In this document: positions 54,592 to 62,592 of the stretch, piece after piece | How positions within the stretch are numbered: the first letter of the stretch is position 1 | Layout: the number at the start of each line of letters is the position of its first letter | NCBI RefSeq assembly: GCF_015207395.1 | Contig: NZ_JADEWX010000005.1 | Location: 1-64,000 of the forward strand | Length of the DNA stretch: 64,000 bases | Direction: 5' to 3' | DNA from: Nodosilinea sp. LEGE 07088 | GTDB taxonomy: Bacteria; Cyanobacteriota; Cyanobacteriia; Phormidesmidales; Phormidesmidaceae | Notes under the pieces: model-generated | What the model was told of the DNA's origin: nothing | Seen by the model: the letters and a program-made list of their open reading frames with translations, nothing else | The model's database searches: none | Made by a program: the position numbers and the translations under genes

Positions 54592-54839
54592 TTAGAGAAA
54601 CAAAATGACGCTCAATGCCTGGCTTTGAGTGGATGCGGCCACCTGCTCTTGCACCGCCAGATGGGTTAAAAACTGAGTGACCTCTGCTGTGCCCATCTCT
54701 TGTGGGTGACGCTTGTTGTGGAACAAGATGTAGCGGCGAATCCAGTAAATTAGGTTTGCTTTGTCCGGTAGGAGTAATGTTTGAGCCTCAGGGCATCTTG
54801 TACCTGGTCTAGCAGTTTCTTGGGACGAGGCGGTTCCAT
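54592..54839 (-). pseudogene. Integron-type tyrosine integrase, frameshifted and truncated
   Basis: From ATG 54839 the frame reads MEPPRPKKLLDQVQDALRLK ... YSYRTKQT and hits TAA at 54752-54750. The neighbouring frame continues IYWIRRYILFHNKRHPQEMG and ends AASTQSQALSVILFL at TAA 54594-54592. Together these form the N-terminal SAM-like core-binding domain of an IntI/XerD-type recombinase. A single missing base near 54750 (ACC-TA-ATT) explains the frameshift. The catalytic domain is absent. The gene points away from the cassette-like segment, as intI does in integrons. Confidence 0.8.
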
Positions 54840-54911
54840 GGCAGACTCCGTACATGAGTATCAATTGCAACACCATAGTACCCATGAACTCTAAGGAAGA
54901 TTGGAAGATAT

Positions 54912-55033
54912 GCGGATCTTGTCTGCCTATCTACCCCTGAGAGGGCTAATATGCAGATTATTCGCCGCCTATCTACCCTCTGAAGGTGATTATGCAGCAG
55001 ATAATCTGCATATCTACCCCACAGCGGGGATAT
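54912..55033. repeat. Three ~41-bp hairpin repeats
   Basis: Units at 54912-54952, 54953-54993 and 54994-55033 share CxTATCTACCC near the centre and a small hairpin (for example CCCC-ACAG-CGGGG). ATATGCAGATTAT (54949-54961) and ATAATCTGCATAT (55001-55013) are exact reverse complements. The array lies in the attI position between the integrase start and the first core-like site. Not CRISPR: there are no variable spacers between fixed repeats. Confidence 0.65.
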
Positions 55034-55049
55034 AGGCAGATTAGATCAG

Positions 55050-55068
55050 TCCAATAACTTGTTAGCTG
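55050..55068. other. Integron core-like site (attI or attC half)
   Basis: GTCCAATAACTTGTTAGCTG (55049-55068) contains GTTAG, close to the integron core GTTRRRY but with C at the sixth base. The 12 bases ACTTGTTAGCTG (55057-55068) are an exact inverted copy of CAGCTAACAAGT at 56591-56602, so the segment between them has matching ends. On the minus strand it resembles the left arm of an attC. Confidence 0.4.
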
Positions 55069-55294
55069 CGCGACTCGAAGTCGTTCGGGGGAGTTGGAAG
55101 GACTCCTGAAAGTCCTTCCCTGCCAGTGTTCAGGCAGATGTCCGCATCGGAATATTCAACCAGTAATGGGAGGGTAGCATCAGCAGACGAGGTTAACTGT
55201 CGAAGCACCTTCAGAGCCAAATTGAGGGTGCAGGCTAGGGCAAGGTTGCTAGGGATAACGTGAGTGAATCCTTGATGAGGCTTCGTTAATTTAG

Positions 55295-55830
55295 GTGCTC
55301 GCAATGGCTGATACGAGCATGTTGGGGCCTATGGGAATCGGCAGCGGCTAAATGTCGGTTGAGAACACCCCGCCCCCGGAGTATAGAGGAGTCCTAAGGC
55401 AACCGCATCTCCACCCCGTGCGGAACGAGGAAACCCCGATAGAGTCCTGGACATGCCGTCATTTTCAGGTAAGCAGAGGGCAACCAATGCCGACATCTCT
55501 AGCGGGCACAGGATGTCCCAAGACGCGAATGCCGTCCGCCGAAAGGCAAGCGAAAGTCATAACGCGACGGATAGGGCAATACCCAACCCGAAAGGGTGCA
55601 GACGTGGGACAGGTGATGGTCTTGACTGAAGGTGAGATGAGACTTAACTGGCGGGAAAAGTTAGGTACAGGCTTTGGTTTGTAAACGTAACCGCCAGGAC
55701 AATTCGCAAGGGTTGTTAAGAATCGGAGACACTGAATCTCAAGACGTTGCTTGAGCCGTGTACGGTGAAAGTCGTATGCACGGTTCTGAGGGGAGGGAGG
55801 GGGATATATATCTAAAACCTCCTCCTTTAC
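55295..55830 (+). ncRNA. Group II intron without an encoded protein
   Basis: Domain V is exact in length and pattern: 34 bases at 55753-55786, beginning GAGCCGTG, with a GTGAAAGTC apical part and ending GCACGGTTC. Domain VI follows (GGAGGGAGG ... CCTCC with an unpaired A in CTAAAACC), ending TTTAC near 55830. Upstream the conserved GACGTGGGACAGGTGATGG and GTAAACGTAACCGCC blocks are present. The 5' boundary is uncertain: GTGCTCG at 55295 or GTGCGG at 55418. No reverse transcriptase reading frame exists, so movement would need a protein in trans. The remaining 55069-55294 holds no certain gene. Confidence 0.8.
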
Positions 55831-55903
55831 CCGACGGCTGTAGTTATCGTGTGTACTCGGATTATCTCGAATCCTCACAGCAACTCTTGATTCTGGAGAG
55901 GCA

Positions 55904-56476
55904 ATGTTGAAACGGTCTTTTGATATTGTGGTTGCCTTGTTGATCTTGTCTACAACTGCGCCACTGCTTTTGCTCGTTGCTGTGTTGATTCAATTAGACT
56001 CGCCTGGAGTCGTGCTATATCGCTATCCCTGCATCGGTCAAAAGGGTAAGCCGTTTGGATTGATTCGCTTTCGCACAATGGATCGATACTACGATCCCCA
56101 AGAGACGACTGAACGTCAATTAACTCGCATCGGCGCGATTATCCGAAATTACTCGATCGATGATATTCCCAATCTGCTCAATGTGCTGAAAGGTGATCTG
56201 AGTATCATTGGTCCTCGCCCTTCGGAACCCCATTTTGTGGATTTAGCGAACCCTGAATGGCAAACTATTCTCTCCGTTCGTCCGGGCTGGATCGGTCTAG
56301 CGATTCTGAGCTTGGGATCAAGCTTTAACGCTAGTGATCCCAAGCTGAAACGCCAGTTAGAGTTGCAGTATGTTGAGCGGCAGTCGTTGAGTTATGACTT
56401 AGCCCTGTTAATTAAAGCGGTACGATCGCAGATTGTGAGTCGAGGCAACATCAAAGCCCGTGGCAGAAAATGGTAG
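55904..56476 (+). CDS. Bacterial sugar transferase (undecaprenyl-phosphate sugar phosphotransferase type)
   Basis: 190 residues. KRSFDIVVALLILSTTAPLLLLVAVLIQLDSPG (re-entrant membrane helix with the family DxxxS pattern), GKPFGLIRFRTM, then DDIPNLLNVLKGDLSIIGPRP, the catalytic signature of WcaJ/PglC-like enzymes that load a sugar-phosphate onto a lipid carrier for surface polysaccharide. It is shorter than two-domain PssY/WcaJ types and resembles the minimal PglC form. Codons look AT-richer than neighbours. Preceded by GGAGAGG and by the group II intron; followed by an attC-like site: a plausible integron cassette gene. Confidence 0.88.
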   Translation: MLKRSFDIVVALLILSTTAPLLLLVAVLIQLDSPGVVLYRYPCIGQKGKPFGLIRFRTMDRYYDPQETTERQLTRIGAIIRNYSIDDIPNLLNVLKGDLSIIGPRPSEPHFVDLANPEWQTILSVRPGWIGLAILSLGSSFNASDPKLKRQLELQYVERQSLSYDLALLIKAVRSQIVSRGNIKARGRKW

Positions 56477-56593
56477 CCCTCACATTGGGGCTATGCTTGT
56501 AACATGGCTACTTACAATGTTTCAAACCATTTAGGAGGCGATCGTGCAATGGCTGTGATGGAGTGGTTGGCAGAGATTGTGGAGGAGAGCCAG

Positions 56594-56676
56594 CTAACAA
56601 GTCGATGAAGCGGACGGTTGAAAGTCTAGGTGCTGAGTTCGAGGTTACTTGTCGCCGCTTATCTTTGTCGTTAGAC
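56594..56676 (+). other. attC-like recombination site
   Basis: Left arm CTAACAAGTCGATGAAGCGG(AC) at 56594-56615 and right arm GTCGCCGCTTATC...TGTCGTTAGAC at 56651-56676. The outer CTAAC/GTTAG and inner AAGCGG/CCGCTT pair, with an unpaired extra base as in real attC sites; GTTAGAC fits the core GTTRRRY. The unpaired tip is 56616-56650. It comes 118 bases after the sugar transferase stop, where a cassette attC is expected. Confidence 0.55.
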
Positions 56677-56689
56677 GATGCATCCTGTT

Positions 56690-58084
56690 TCACAACAGGC
56701 GTGATTTTATATCTAAAATCCACTTCGCTAGAGCGAGAGCCCGAGAGCGGCTCAGCTTGCCCTGGGCTGTTCTGGGCAGGGCATCCACAAGAATCCACTG
56801 TTTCGGTAGTTTGTAGGCCGCAACCAGAGGCTTTAGAGCCTGTTGCAAGGTCCTTAATAACATCGGGGATTCAGCGACAACCAGGGCGCAGAGCTGCTGC
56901 CCCCAGCGATCGCACGGCAGCCCCACCACACAGACATCGCTGACACCTTCCAGGCTCAGCAGTACCGCCTCAACCTCCTCGGGAAAAACGTTCTCGCCGC
57001 CAGTAACAAGCTTGCTGCTGCTGCGCCCGATCACGTGCAGATAGCCATCGTCATCGAGGTAGCCAACGTCGTCGGTGGTTAGCGATGATGCAGCAGGAGC
57101 AATAGCCTGAGATTTTAGATATCCCTGCGCAAGTGATGCTGCGTGGACAACAATTTTCCCAGGCTGGCCTGAGGGCTGGGGATGATTCTGGTCGTTGAGG
57201 ATCACGAGATTGACGTGGGGCAGGGGTCTGCCGCTGCTGCGGTGTCCGACCAAAAACTCCTCGGGCCGCAGCGTCGCGATCTGGGCCGCGGTTTCGGTCA
57301 TGCCGTAGGTGAGCGCAACGGGGATTTTTGCGGCCTGGGCCTGGTCGAGCAGCGATCGCCAGGCCGGAGCCCCCCCCAGCAGTACCGCCCGAAAGCTCCG
57401 CAACCAGGGGATGAATTCTCCACCCAGGGTCAACAGTTCTTGGAGCTGGGTCGGCACCAGGGAGAGAAAGCCCTCCGCAGGCAGTGGCAACGGCCCTTCG
57501 GCCTTCAGCTCTCGGTAAGCTTGTAGGGCCAGGCATCCCCCGGTGGCGAAGACTCGCAAGGCCTGCATCAGCCCGCTGACGTGAAACAGCGGCAGGACAC
57601 AGTAGGCATGGACTGGCTCCACCCCAAAGTGGGCGACAAATCCCTGAATGGAGACCATGAGCGTATCCCAGGTATGGGCCGCAAACTTAATCTGTCCGGA
57701 GGCCCCGCCGCTGGGAATGAGAATTTGATCGGGGTTCCCCCCCGATACATGGCAGGGATAAGCGCCTAAGCCTGGAGCAAGCGGTGCATCCCTGCGGCCA
57801 GCCACCATGGTTTGCACCTGTTGCCATTCCCACTGACCCCAGCCAGGGTTGGCCAAGACGACAGCACAACCGGCATCCCAGGCGGCCAGGCAGGCAACCA
57901 GAAATTGCAGGGGATTGGGGTCAGCAATTAAGACTCCGGCCCCATCTCCCTGATGGCCGGCTCGGTAGGCAACAAATTGAGGGGTGAGTTGATCGAGCCG
58001 CTGCCAAAATTCCGAGCTGCTGAGGCCAATCAGCCAATCGTCGCCCCGGCGATCGCCCAGCACGTCCCCTAAAGTCTGTCCCAT
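56690..58084 (-). CDS. menE: 2-succinylbenzoate-CoA ligase
   Basis: Activates o-succinylbenzoate with CoA in phylloquinone (vitamin K1) synthesis for photosystem I. 464 residues of the ANL adenylate-forming family: LIPSGGASGQIKFA (P-loop-like), ALTYGMTETAAQIATL, GYLDDDGYLHVIGRSSSKLVTGGENVFPEEVE and the C-terminal PRTAQGKLSRSRA with the adenylation lysine. Third of a leftward menA-menC-menE set; overlaps menC by 16 bases. A hairpin CCTGTT-TCAC-AACAGG (56684-56699) overlaps its stop codon and may end the operon. Confidence 0.94.
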   Translation of the reverse strand: MGQTLGDVLGDRRGDDWLIGLSSSEFWQRLDQLTPQFVAYRAGHQGDGAGVLIADPNPLQFLVACLAAWDAGCAVVLANPGWGQWEWQQVQTMVAGRRDAPLAPGLGAYPCHVSGGNPDQILIPSGGASGQIKFAAHTWDTLMVSIQGFVAHFGVEPVHAYCVLPLFHVSGLMQALRVFATGGCLALQAYRELKAEGPLPLPAEGFLSLVPTQLQELLTLGGEFIPWLRSFRAVLLGGAPAWRSLLDQAQAAKIPVALTYGMTETAAQIATLRPEEFLVGHRSSGRPLPHVNLVILNDQNHPQPSGQPGKIVVHAASLAQGYLKSQAIAPAASSLTTDDVGYLDDDGYLHVIGRSSSKLVTGGENVFPEEVEAVLLSLEGVSDVCVVGLPCDRWGQQLCALVVAESPMLLRTLQQALKPLVAAYKLPKQWILVDALPRTAQGKLSRSRALALAKWILDIKSRLL

Positions 58085-59061
58085 AGTTCGGCGGGGGTGA
58101 GGGTATCCCAGTCGTCGGCGAACCAGCCCTGGGTGTCAAAGCCCAGCGCCGGGGCTGGCTCGGGGGCACAGTGGCAGGCCAGGGCCAATGCCGCCTGCCG
58201 GCCCACTCTGGTTTCAAAGGCGGAGGAAAAGACTACTCGGGGGTGATGGGCCTGGCAAAAGGCCTGTAGGCGCTGGGGTAAGCCCGCGATCGCAGGTTTA
58301 ACCACCACGACACCGCGCCAGCCTCTGGCCCAGCAAGCCTCCAGTTGAGCCAGGGTGGCGACCGATTCATCCAGGGCGATCGCAGTTTGGTAATGTGCCG
58401 CCAATGTCTGCATGGCTGCCAACCGATCGGGCGGTAGCGGCTGCTCCAGGTATGCGATCGTCGCCACGTGAGGATCGGCGTTGATGCGATCGCAGACTGT
58501 CAGCCATTGCTCTGCTTGCTCGAGACTCAGGCCCCCATTGGCATCCAGGCGCAGTTGAGCATCGTGGGGAAGTGCCTCTATCAACTGCTCTAGCCATTGG
58601 ATTTCCTCGGTCATAGCCTGCACCCCAATTTTCCATTTCAGGGTGCGGTGCCCTCGGGCTATGGGTTGGTGTGCCATAGCCAAAGCCGCTGCTCCGGTGG
58701 GCAAGAGGCCGCAGATGTCGGCGTTAGCGAAGCTATCCGAAGGAACCGCCGATTCTGCCCGATCGATCGCCGCCGTCAGATCGGCCAGGGCGCAGGCCAG
58801 ACCAAATTGGGTGGCCGACAGTTCATTGGGCACGGCCCCGGGTTGCCATGCTCCGCCCCTGGTTTGGCAGAAGGCCAGGGCATCTGCCACCGTTTCGGTA
58901 CCAAACCAGGGAATCGGCGCAATCTCGCCATACCCGACTCGGGCCTGGCTATCCCTCAGTTGCACCAGCAGCCCCTCCCGCCAACGCCACGATCCGTGAG
59001 CGGTTTTCAGGGGCCGGGCAAACTGCCTGCGGTAAGCACGCACCGCGACATCAACCCCCAT
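58069..59061 (-). CDS. menC: o-Succinylbenzoate synthase
   Basis: Dehydrates SHCHC to o-succinylbenzoate. Enolase superfamily: about 330 residues from ATG 59061 (MGVDVAVRAYRRQF); an ATG at 59082 would add seven residues. Catalytic TLKWKIGV (KxK), metal ligands LRLDANGG, AYLEQPLP, ALDESVATL and the second lysine VVVKPAIAG are intact. Overlaps menA by 11 bases and menE by 16 bases, indicating translational coupling. Confidence 0.94.
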   Translation of the reverse strand: MGVDVAVRAYRRQFARPLKTAHGSWRWREGLLVQLRDSQARVGYGEIAPIPWFGTETVADALAFCQTRGGAWQPGAVPNELSATQFGLACALADLTAAIDRAESAVPSDSFANADICGLLPTGAAALAMAHQPIARGHRTLKWKIGVQAMTEEIQWLEQLIEALPHDAQLRLDANGGLSLEQAEQWLTVCDRINADPHVATIAYLEQPLPPDRLAAMQTLAAHYQTAIALDESVATLAQLEACWARGWRGVVVVKPAIAGLPQRLQAFCQAHHPRVVFSSAFETRVGRQAALALACHCAPEPAPALGFDTQGWFADDWDTLTPAELWDRL

Positions 59062-59977
59062 AGGCGCTGAGCCCATAGACACTGAGCCAGAGGCCCAGAC
59101 TCAACAGCACACCGCTCCAAAAGTGAAAGCCAATAGCAAAAAATTTGGCGTTAAAGACCCGCCCAGGCTGGTCATGATAGCGGGTGACGTGGCGACTCAG
59201 CCGCCAGGCCGACGGCAGACTCACAAACACCAGCCCTGCCTCCAGGGGCAGCCGACCTGACCCAATCCCCAGGGCTGCGATCGCAAACACAATGCCACAG
59301 ATCCAGGGCACTAGCGCCGCCCCTCGACCCGTGCCCAGGCGCACAATGGGCGATCGCTTACCGGCGGCCAAGTCGTCGTCTACCTGGTGAAAGTGAGAAC
59401 AAAACAGCACCAGGGTAGTGGTCAGTCCGACAATCACCCCTACCAGTTGACTGCCCCACGACCAGCTCTGGGTCTGGCTGTAGTAGGCCGCCCCCAGGGC
59501 TAAGGGGCCAAAACTAAAGAAACACAACACTTCGCCTAAGCCCTGGTAGCCGAGGCGAAAGGGTGGCCCCTGGTAGAGGTAGCCGAGACCGCAGCAGAGC
59601 AAAATGAGTACCAGCACCGTGGGGTCTTGCTGGAGCAGCGCGATCGCCACAATGCCGGCCATGCCCAAGGCCAAACACAGATTGGCGAGGGTAAATACCA
59701 GCCCCCGATTGCGGGTGAGATTAACCACAGAATGGGCCTTATTCACATCGATGCCGGTGTCAGCATCAAACACATCATTACTGAGATTTTCCCAGGCTAA
59801 AATAAGCACCGCCGACAGTAAAAATAGCGCAAAAATACTGCCGTTAAACTGGCCCGTCTCAGCGTAAGCGATCGCGCTCCCCACCACCATCGGCATCATG
59901 GCAACGCTATACATAGGGGGCTTGATGGCGGCCAGCCAGAGCTTACGGGCCGCAGAATCTACCGATTGAGTGGTCAT
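59051..59977 (-). CDS. menA: 1,4-Dihydroxy-2-naphthoate phytyltransferase
   Basis: UbiA-family membrane prenyltransferase attaching the phytyl chain in phylloquinone synthesis. 308 residues from ATG 59977 (MTTQSVDSAARKLWLAAIKPPMYSVAMMP). Two Asp-rich sites: ENLSNDVFDADTGIDVNKAH and FHQVDDDLAAGKRSP. About nine membrane helices. An upstream ATG at 59998 is possible. First gene of the men set; the 200-base gap upstream contains its promoter. Confidence 0.95.
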   Translation of the reverse strand: MTTQSVDSAARKLWLAAIKPPMYSVAMMPMVVGSAIAYAETGQFNGSIFALFLLSAVLILAWENLSNDVFDADTGIDVNKAHSVVNLTRNRGLVFTLANLCLALGMAGIVAIALLQQDPTVLVLILLCCGLGYLYQGPPFRLGYQGLGEVLCFFSFGPLALGAAYYSQTQSWSWGSQLVGVIVGLTTTLVLFCSHFHQVDDDLAAGKRSPIVRLGTGRGAALVPWICGIVFAIAALGIGSGRLPLEAGLVFVSLPSAWRLSRHVTRYHDQPGRVFNAKFFAIGFHFWSGVLLSLGLWLSVYGLSAYGG

Positions 59978-60212
59978 AGCACTGTAATTTCTCCACACCT
60001 ACCATATCGCTAAGCTGGGCAACAGCTGCGGCCAATTTTATCTGGGCGACCTCAGCCATCAGGTCAAAAACACGGAGACTTTAGTCTAAAAAGTTACGTG
60101 ATTTTCCATAGCGAATTGTTAATTAAGCTTGTGCATATTAAAGCCACAGACATCTGCTTGATTGGTTTGGTTGGGCAGGGTCTAGTGCATCAACCCTATG
60201 GAGATTTCAGCT

Positions 60213-60590
60213 ATGTCCAGTCGAGGCTTAAACCTGTGCACCCTATCGGGCCATGTGGCTGCTGACCCCCAAGTGCGCAATATTGCGCGCAAGACCGGGG
60301 GCAATACCCAGGTGGCCGAAGTGACCATTTATGTCGATCGTATTCCCAGCCGCAAAGACAACGACAGCTTTACCGTCGATGTCAGCCTGTGGGAAGGGTC
60401 TCCCGCCTGGCGCAAGCTGACCCACATTAAGAAGGGTTCGCTGATTATCGCCAGCGGGGCGATCGATGCCTCTCCCTACGTCAGCAAGACCGATTCCCAG
60501 GCTCGGGCCGGCTTACAGCTTAAAGCGACGGATATCTTTCTCGATGCGTCGCCCAAGGCCGAAGAGCCCAAAGCCACCCAAGAGTTCTAA
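60213..60590 (+). CDS. OB-fold single-strand DNA-binding-like protein
   Basis: 125 residues from ATG 60213 (MSSRGLNLCTLSGHVAADPQVRN). OB-fold features: LSGHVAADPQVR, TQVAEVTIYVDR, DSFTVDVSLWEG and HIKKGSLIIASGAIDA, as in SSB proteins, but the usual SSB core sequence and the acidic C-terminal DxxF tip are altered (ends KATQEF). May be a second, specialised SSB rather than the main Ssb. Followed by a clear terminator. Confidence 0.75.
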   Translation: MSSRGLNLCTLSGHVAADPQVRNIARKTGGNTQVAEVTIYVDRIPSRKDNDSFTVDVSLWEGSPAWRKLTHIKKGSLIIASGAIDASPYVSKTDSQARAGLQLKATDIFLDASPKAEEPKATQEF

Positions 60591-60713
60591 CCTATTCAAC
60601 TATTCTGCTGCGCCTAGGCCCATCCCTACAGGTCATACAGTGGCTCGGGTATCCCTTGGAGGGCGGCCAGCAGATGCAGAATCCACGGAGAGCGCGCCGT
60701 GGGTCGAGAGCGG

Positions 60714-60741
60714 GGATGCGGGTTAAACCGCATCCTTTTTT
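60714..60741 (+). terminator. Intrinsic terminator after the SSB-like gene
   Basis: GGATGCGG (60714-60721) pairs with CCGCATCC (60728-60735) around the loop GTTAAA, then T6 (60736-60741). A textbook Rho-independent terminator 124 bases after the stop. Confidence 0.93.
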
Positions 60742-60834
60742 AATGCAAGGCTGTTTTAGTCGGGGTGAGTCGGAGGCCGACTGCGGAGATTGCCGCCCCA
60801 GGGCAAGGGTAAATGACCTGGCCTGAGACACCGA

Positions 60835-61197
60835 TTAACTGGAGCGATCGCGCTGTTGTTGGCGGTGGCTGAGCAGCCAGTTTACCACAGTGGCCCGCCG
60901 GGTCAATCGAGGGATGAGTTGGTCTACCCTGTAGCCCTTAAACCCCAACTCTGCTTTGAGCAACTGCTTGTGAGTAGCCGGAATTGAGCGGGTTAGCTGT
61001 ACGGTGGCGGGGCGGCTTTCAATAAAGTTGGGAGGCTGGGGATATTTCTCTGACCAGGCGGGTTCCACCCCCGAGCTATCCCACCCGGCGGTGGTTTCTC
61101 GGTAGCCCAAACCCTGCCAGACCAATTTGTTGACGGCATCGTCGTCGAGTTCATCGTTGAGAATTGCCCACAGGGTATCGTCGGTCAATGGGGGCAT
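60835..61197 (-). CDS. DUF1823 family protein
   Basis: 120 residues. The pattern DDTLWAILNDELDDDAVNKLVWQGLGYR, PQPPNFIESRPATVQLTRSIP and KAELGFKGYRVDQLIPRLTRRATVVNWLLS matches the DUF1823 family of cyanobacteria and chloroplast-bearing lineages. Function unknown. No signal or membrane segment. Single gene, convergent with the SSB-like gene. Confidence 0.85.
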   Translation of the reverse strand: MPPLTDDTLWAILNDELDDDAVNKLVWQGLGYRETTAGWDSSGVEPAWSEKYPQPPNFIESRPATVQLTRSIPATHKQLLKAELGFKGYRVDQLIPRLTRRATVVNWLLSHRQQQRDRSS

Positions 61198-61391
61198 AGT
61201 TACTCATCCATTTGCTAGCGATTTCCGGTGGGCAAGTCTGGGTTAACTGGCCCTAGCTGGCTACTTATTATCACGCAAATTATCGCGCAAACTGGCTACC
61301 TGTCGGTCACGTCCCCACCCCAGATCGCACTTATTAAGCAGAGGCTGTGTTGAATATCCCTGGGTCAGTTGGCGGCGACAAGGAGTCAATC

Positions 61392-61625
61392 ATGCGACGA
61401 CCCCATCATCCTAAACACTTGTTGGTGTTGACGTTCAGACTGATCAAATACTTTTTGCTGGGCTTAGTCGGTTGCACCATCGCCTATGTGATTGCGCTCG
61501 TGTTTGACCTGCCGCTGGTCTCGGTGGTGATTGTGGTGTTTCTAGAGCAAGTGCTGGCGCGATCGCTGGTTGTGCTGGGCTGTCTGTGGGCGATCGCGGT
61601 GATCAGCGAATCGACGCGCTACTAG
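61392..61625 (+). CDS. Small two-helix membrane protein
   Basis: 77 residues from ATG 61392, preceded by AAGGAG with 7-base spacing. A basic N-terminus MRRPHHPKH is followed by two membrane helices (YFLLGLVGCTIAYVIALVF and VVIVVFLEQVLARSLVVLGCLWAIAVI). No known family. Lies 71 bases before the alpha/beta hydrolase in the same direction. Confidence 0.6.
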   Translation: MRRPHHPKHLLVLTFRLIKYFLLGLVGCTIAYVIALVFDLPLVSVVIVVFLEQVLARSLVVLGCLWAIAVISESTRY

Positions 61626-61695
61626 CTGAAACCCACTCTTTTCGCTAAGGTTAAGGAGTATGAAGCTAACCTGAGTAGTCTAAAGAGGCTTTGCC

Positions 61696-62592
61696 GTGAC
61701 ATCTACCCTGGTTGCTCCCGCTAGCCAAACCTGGCAGTGGCAGGGGTTTTCTATTCGCTACCAACGCCTGGGGACTGGCGGTATCCCGGTGCTGTGCATC
61801 CACGGGTTTGGGGCCTCTAGCGACCACTGGCGCAAGAACCTCCCCGCCTTTGGAGACCAATACCAGGCCTATGCGATCGATTTACTCGGCTTTGGCCTGT
61901 CGGATAAACCCACCCCCAATGCTCCGCTGGCCTACACCTTTGAGACCTGGGGGCAGCAGGTGCTCGACTTTTGTCGCGACGTCATTGGTCAACCCGCCTA
62001 CCTGGTCGCTAACTCCATCGGCTGTATCGTCGCCATGCAGGCCGCTGTTGATGGGCCCGAATGGGTCAAGGGCGTAGTCATGCTCAACTGCTCCATTCGG
62101 CTGCTGCACGAGCGCCGTCGGGCCGAGATTCCCTGGCACCAGCGCCTCGGTACCCCCATCGTGCAGGCTCTGCTGGGCTATGCTCCGGTGGGTCGTTTCT
62201 TTTTCTCCCGCATTGCCCGTCGCAACGTGATTCGCAACTTGCTGGGTCAAGCCTATCGGCGTCCTGAAGCCGTTACCGATGAGCTGGTGGAGGCCATCCT
62301 CAATCCTGCGCTCACGCCTGGAGCTGCCGATGTCTTCCTGGCCTTTGTGCGCTATTCCCAAGGCCCGCTACCCGAAGATCTACTGCCCCAGCTGCAGTGC
62401 CCGGTGTGGATTATCTGGGGCCAAAACGACCCCTGGGAACCGGTGGCAATGGGCCGCGACCTAGCGAATTATCCCGTGGTCAAAGCCATGCAAGAACTCC
62501 CTGGCGTGGGCCACTGTCCCCAGGATGAAGCCCCTGAGCTAGTCAACTCTCTGGTGCTCGACTGGCTAGGGGAAGCTGAAGCAGCGGCTTAA
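61696..62592 (+). CDS. Alpha/beta hydrolase
   Basis: 298 residues from GTG 61696. Oxyanion region CIHGFGASSDHWR, nucleophile elbow VANSIGCIVA (GxSxG altered to NxSxG), acid WGQNDPWEP and catalytic His in PGVGHCPQDEAPE. Resembles the plastid/cyanobacterial hydrolases related to chlorophyll or pheophytin dephytylation, but the evidence is not enough to name a substrate. Probably active since the triad is intact. Next to fbp but not obviously coupled. Confidence 0.82.
   Translation: MTSTLVAPASQTWQWQGFSIRYQRLGTGGIPVLCIHGFGASSDHWRKNLPAFGDQYQAYAIDLLGFGLSDKPTPNAPLAYTFETWGQQVLDFCRDVIGQPAYLVANSIGCIVAMQAAVDGPEWVKGVVMLNCSIRLLHERRRAEIPWHQRLGTPIVQALLGYAPVGRFFFSRIARRNVIRNLLGQAYRRPEAVTDELVEAILNPALTPGAADVFLAFVRYSQGPLPEDLLPQLQCPVWIIWGQNDPWEPVAMGRDLANYPVVKAMQELPGVGHCPQDEAPELVNSLVLDWLGEAEAAA

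Noticed and set aside
54912-55033. CRISPR array
   Set aside because: Three adjacent degenerate 41-bp units without constant repeats and variable spacers; no cas genes in the window.
55062-55304. Leftward 80-codon frame (MRAPKLTKPHQGFTHV...) ending in the core-like site
   Set aside because: No recognised family, and it runs into the group II intron at its 5' end. It could be a truncated cassette gene, but support is too weak.
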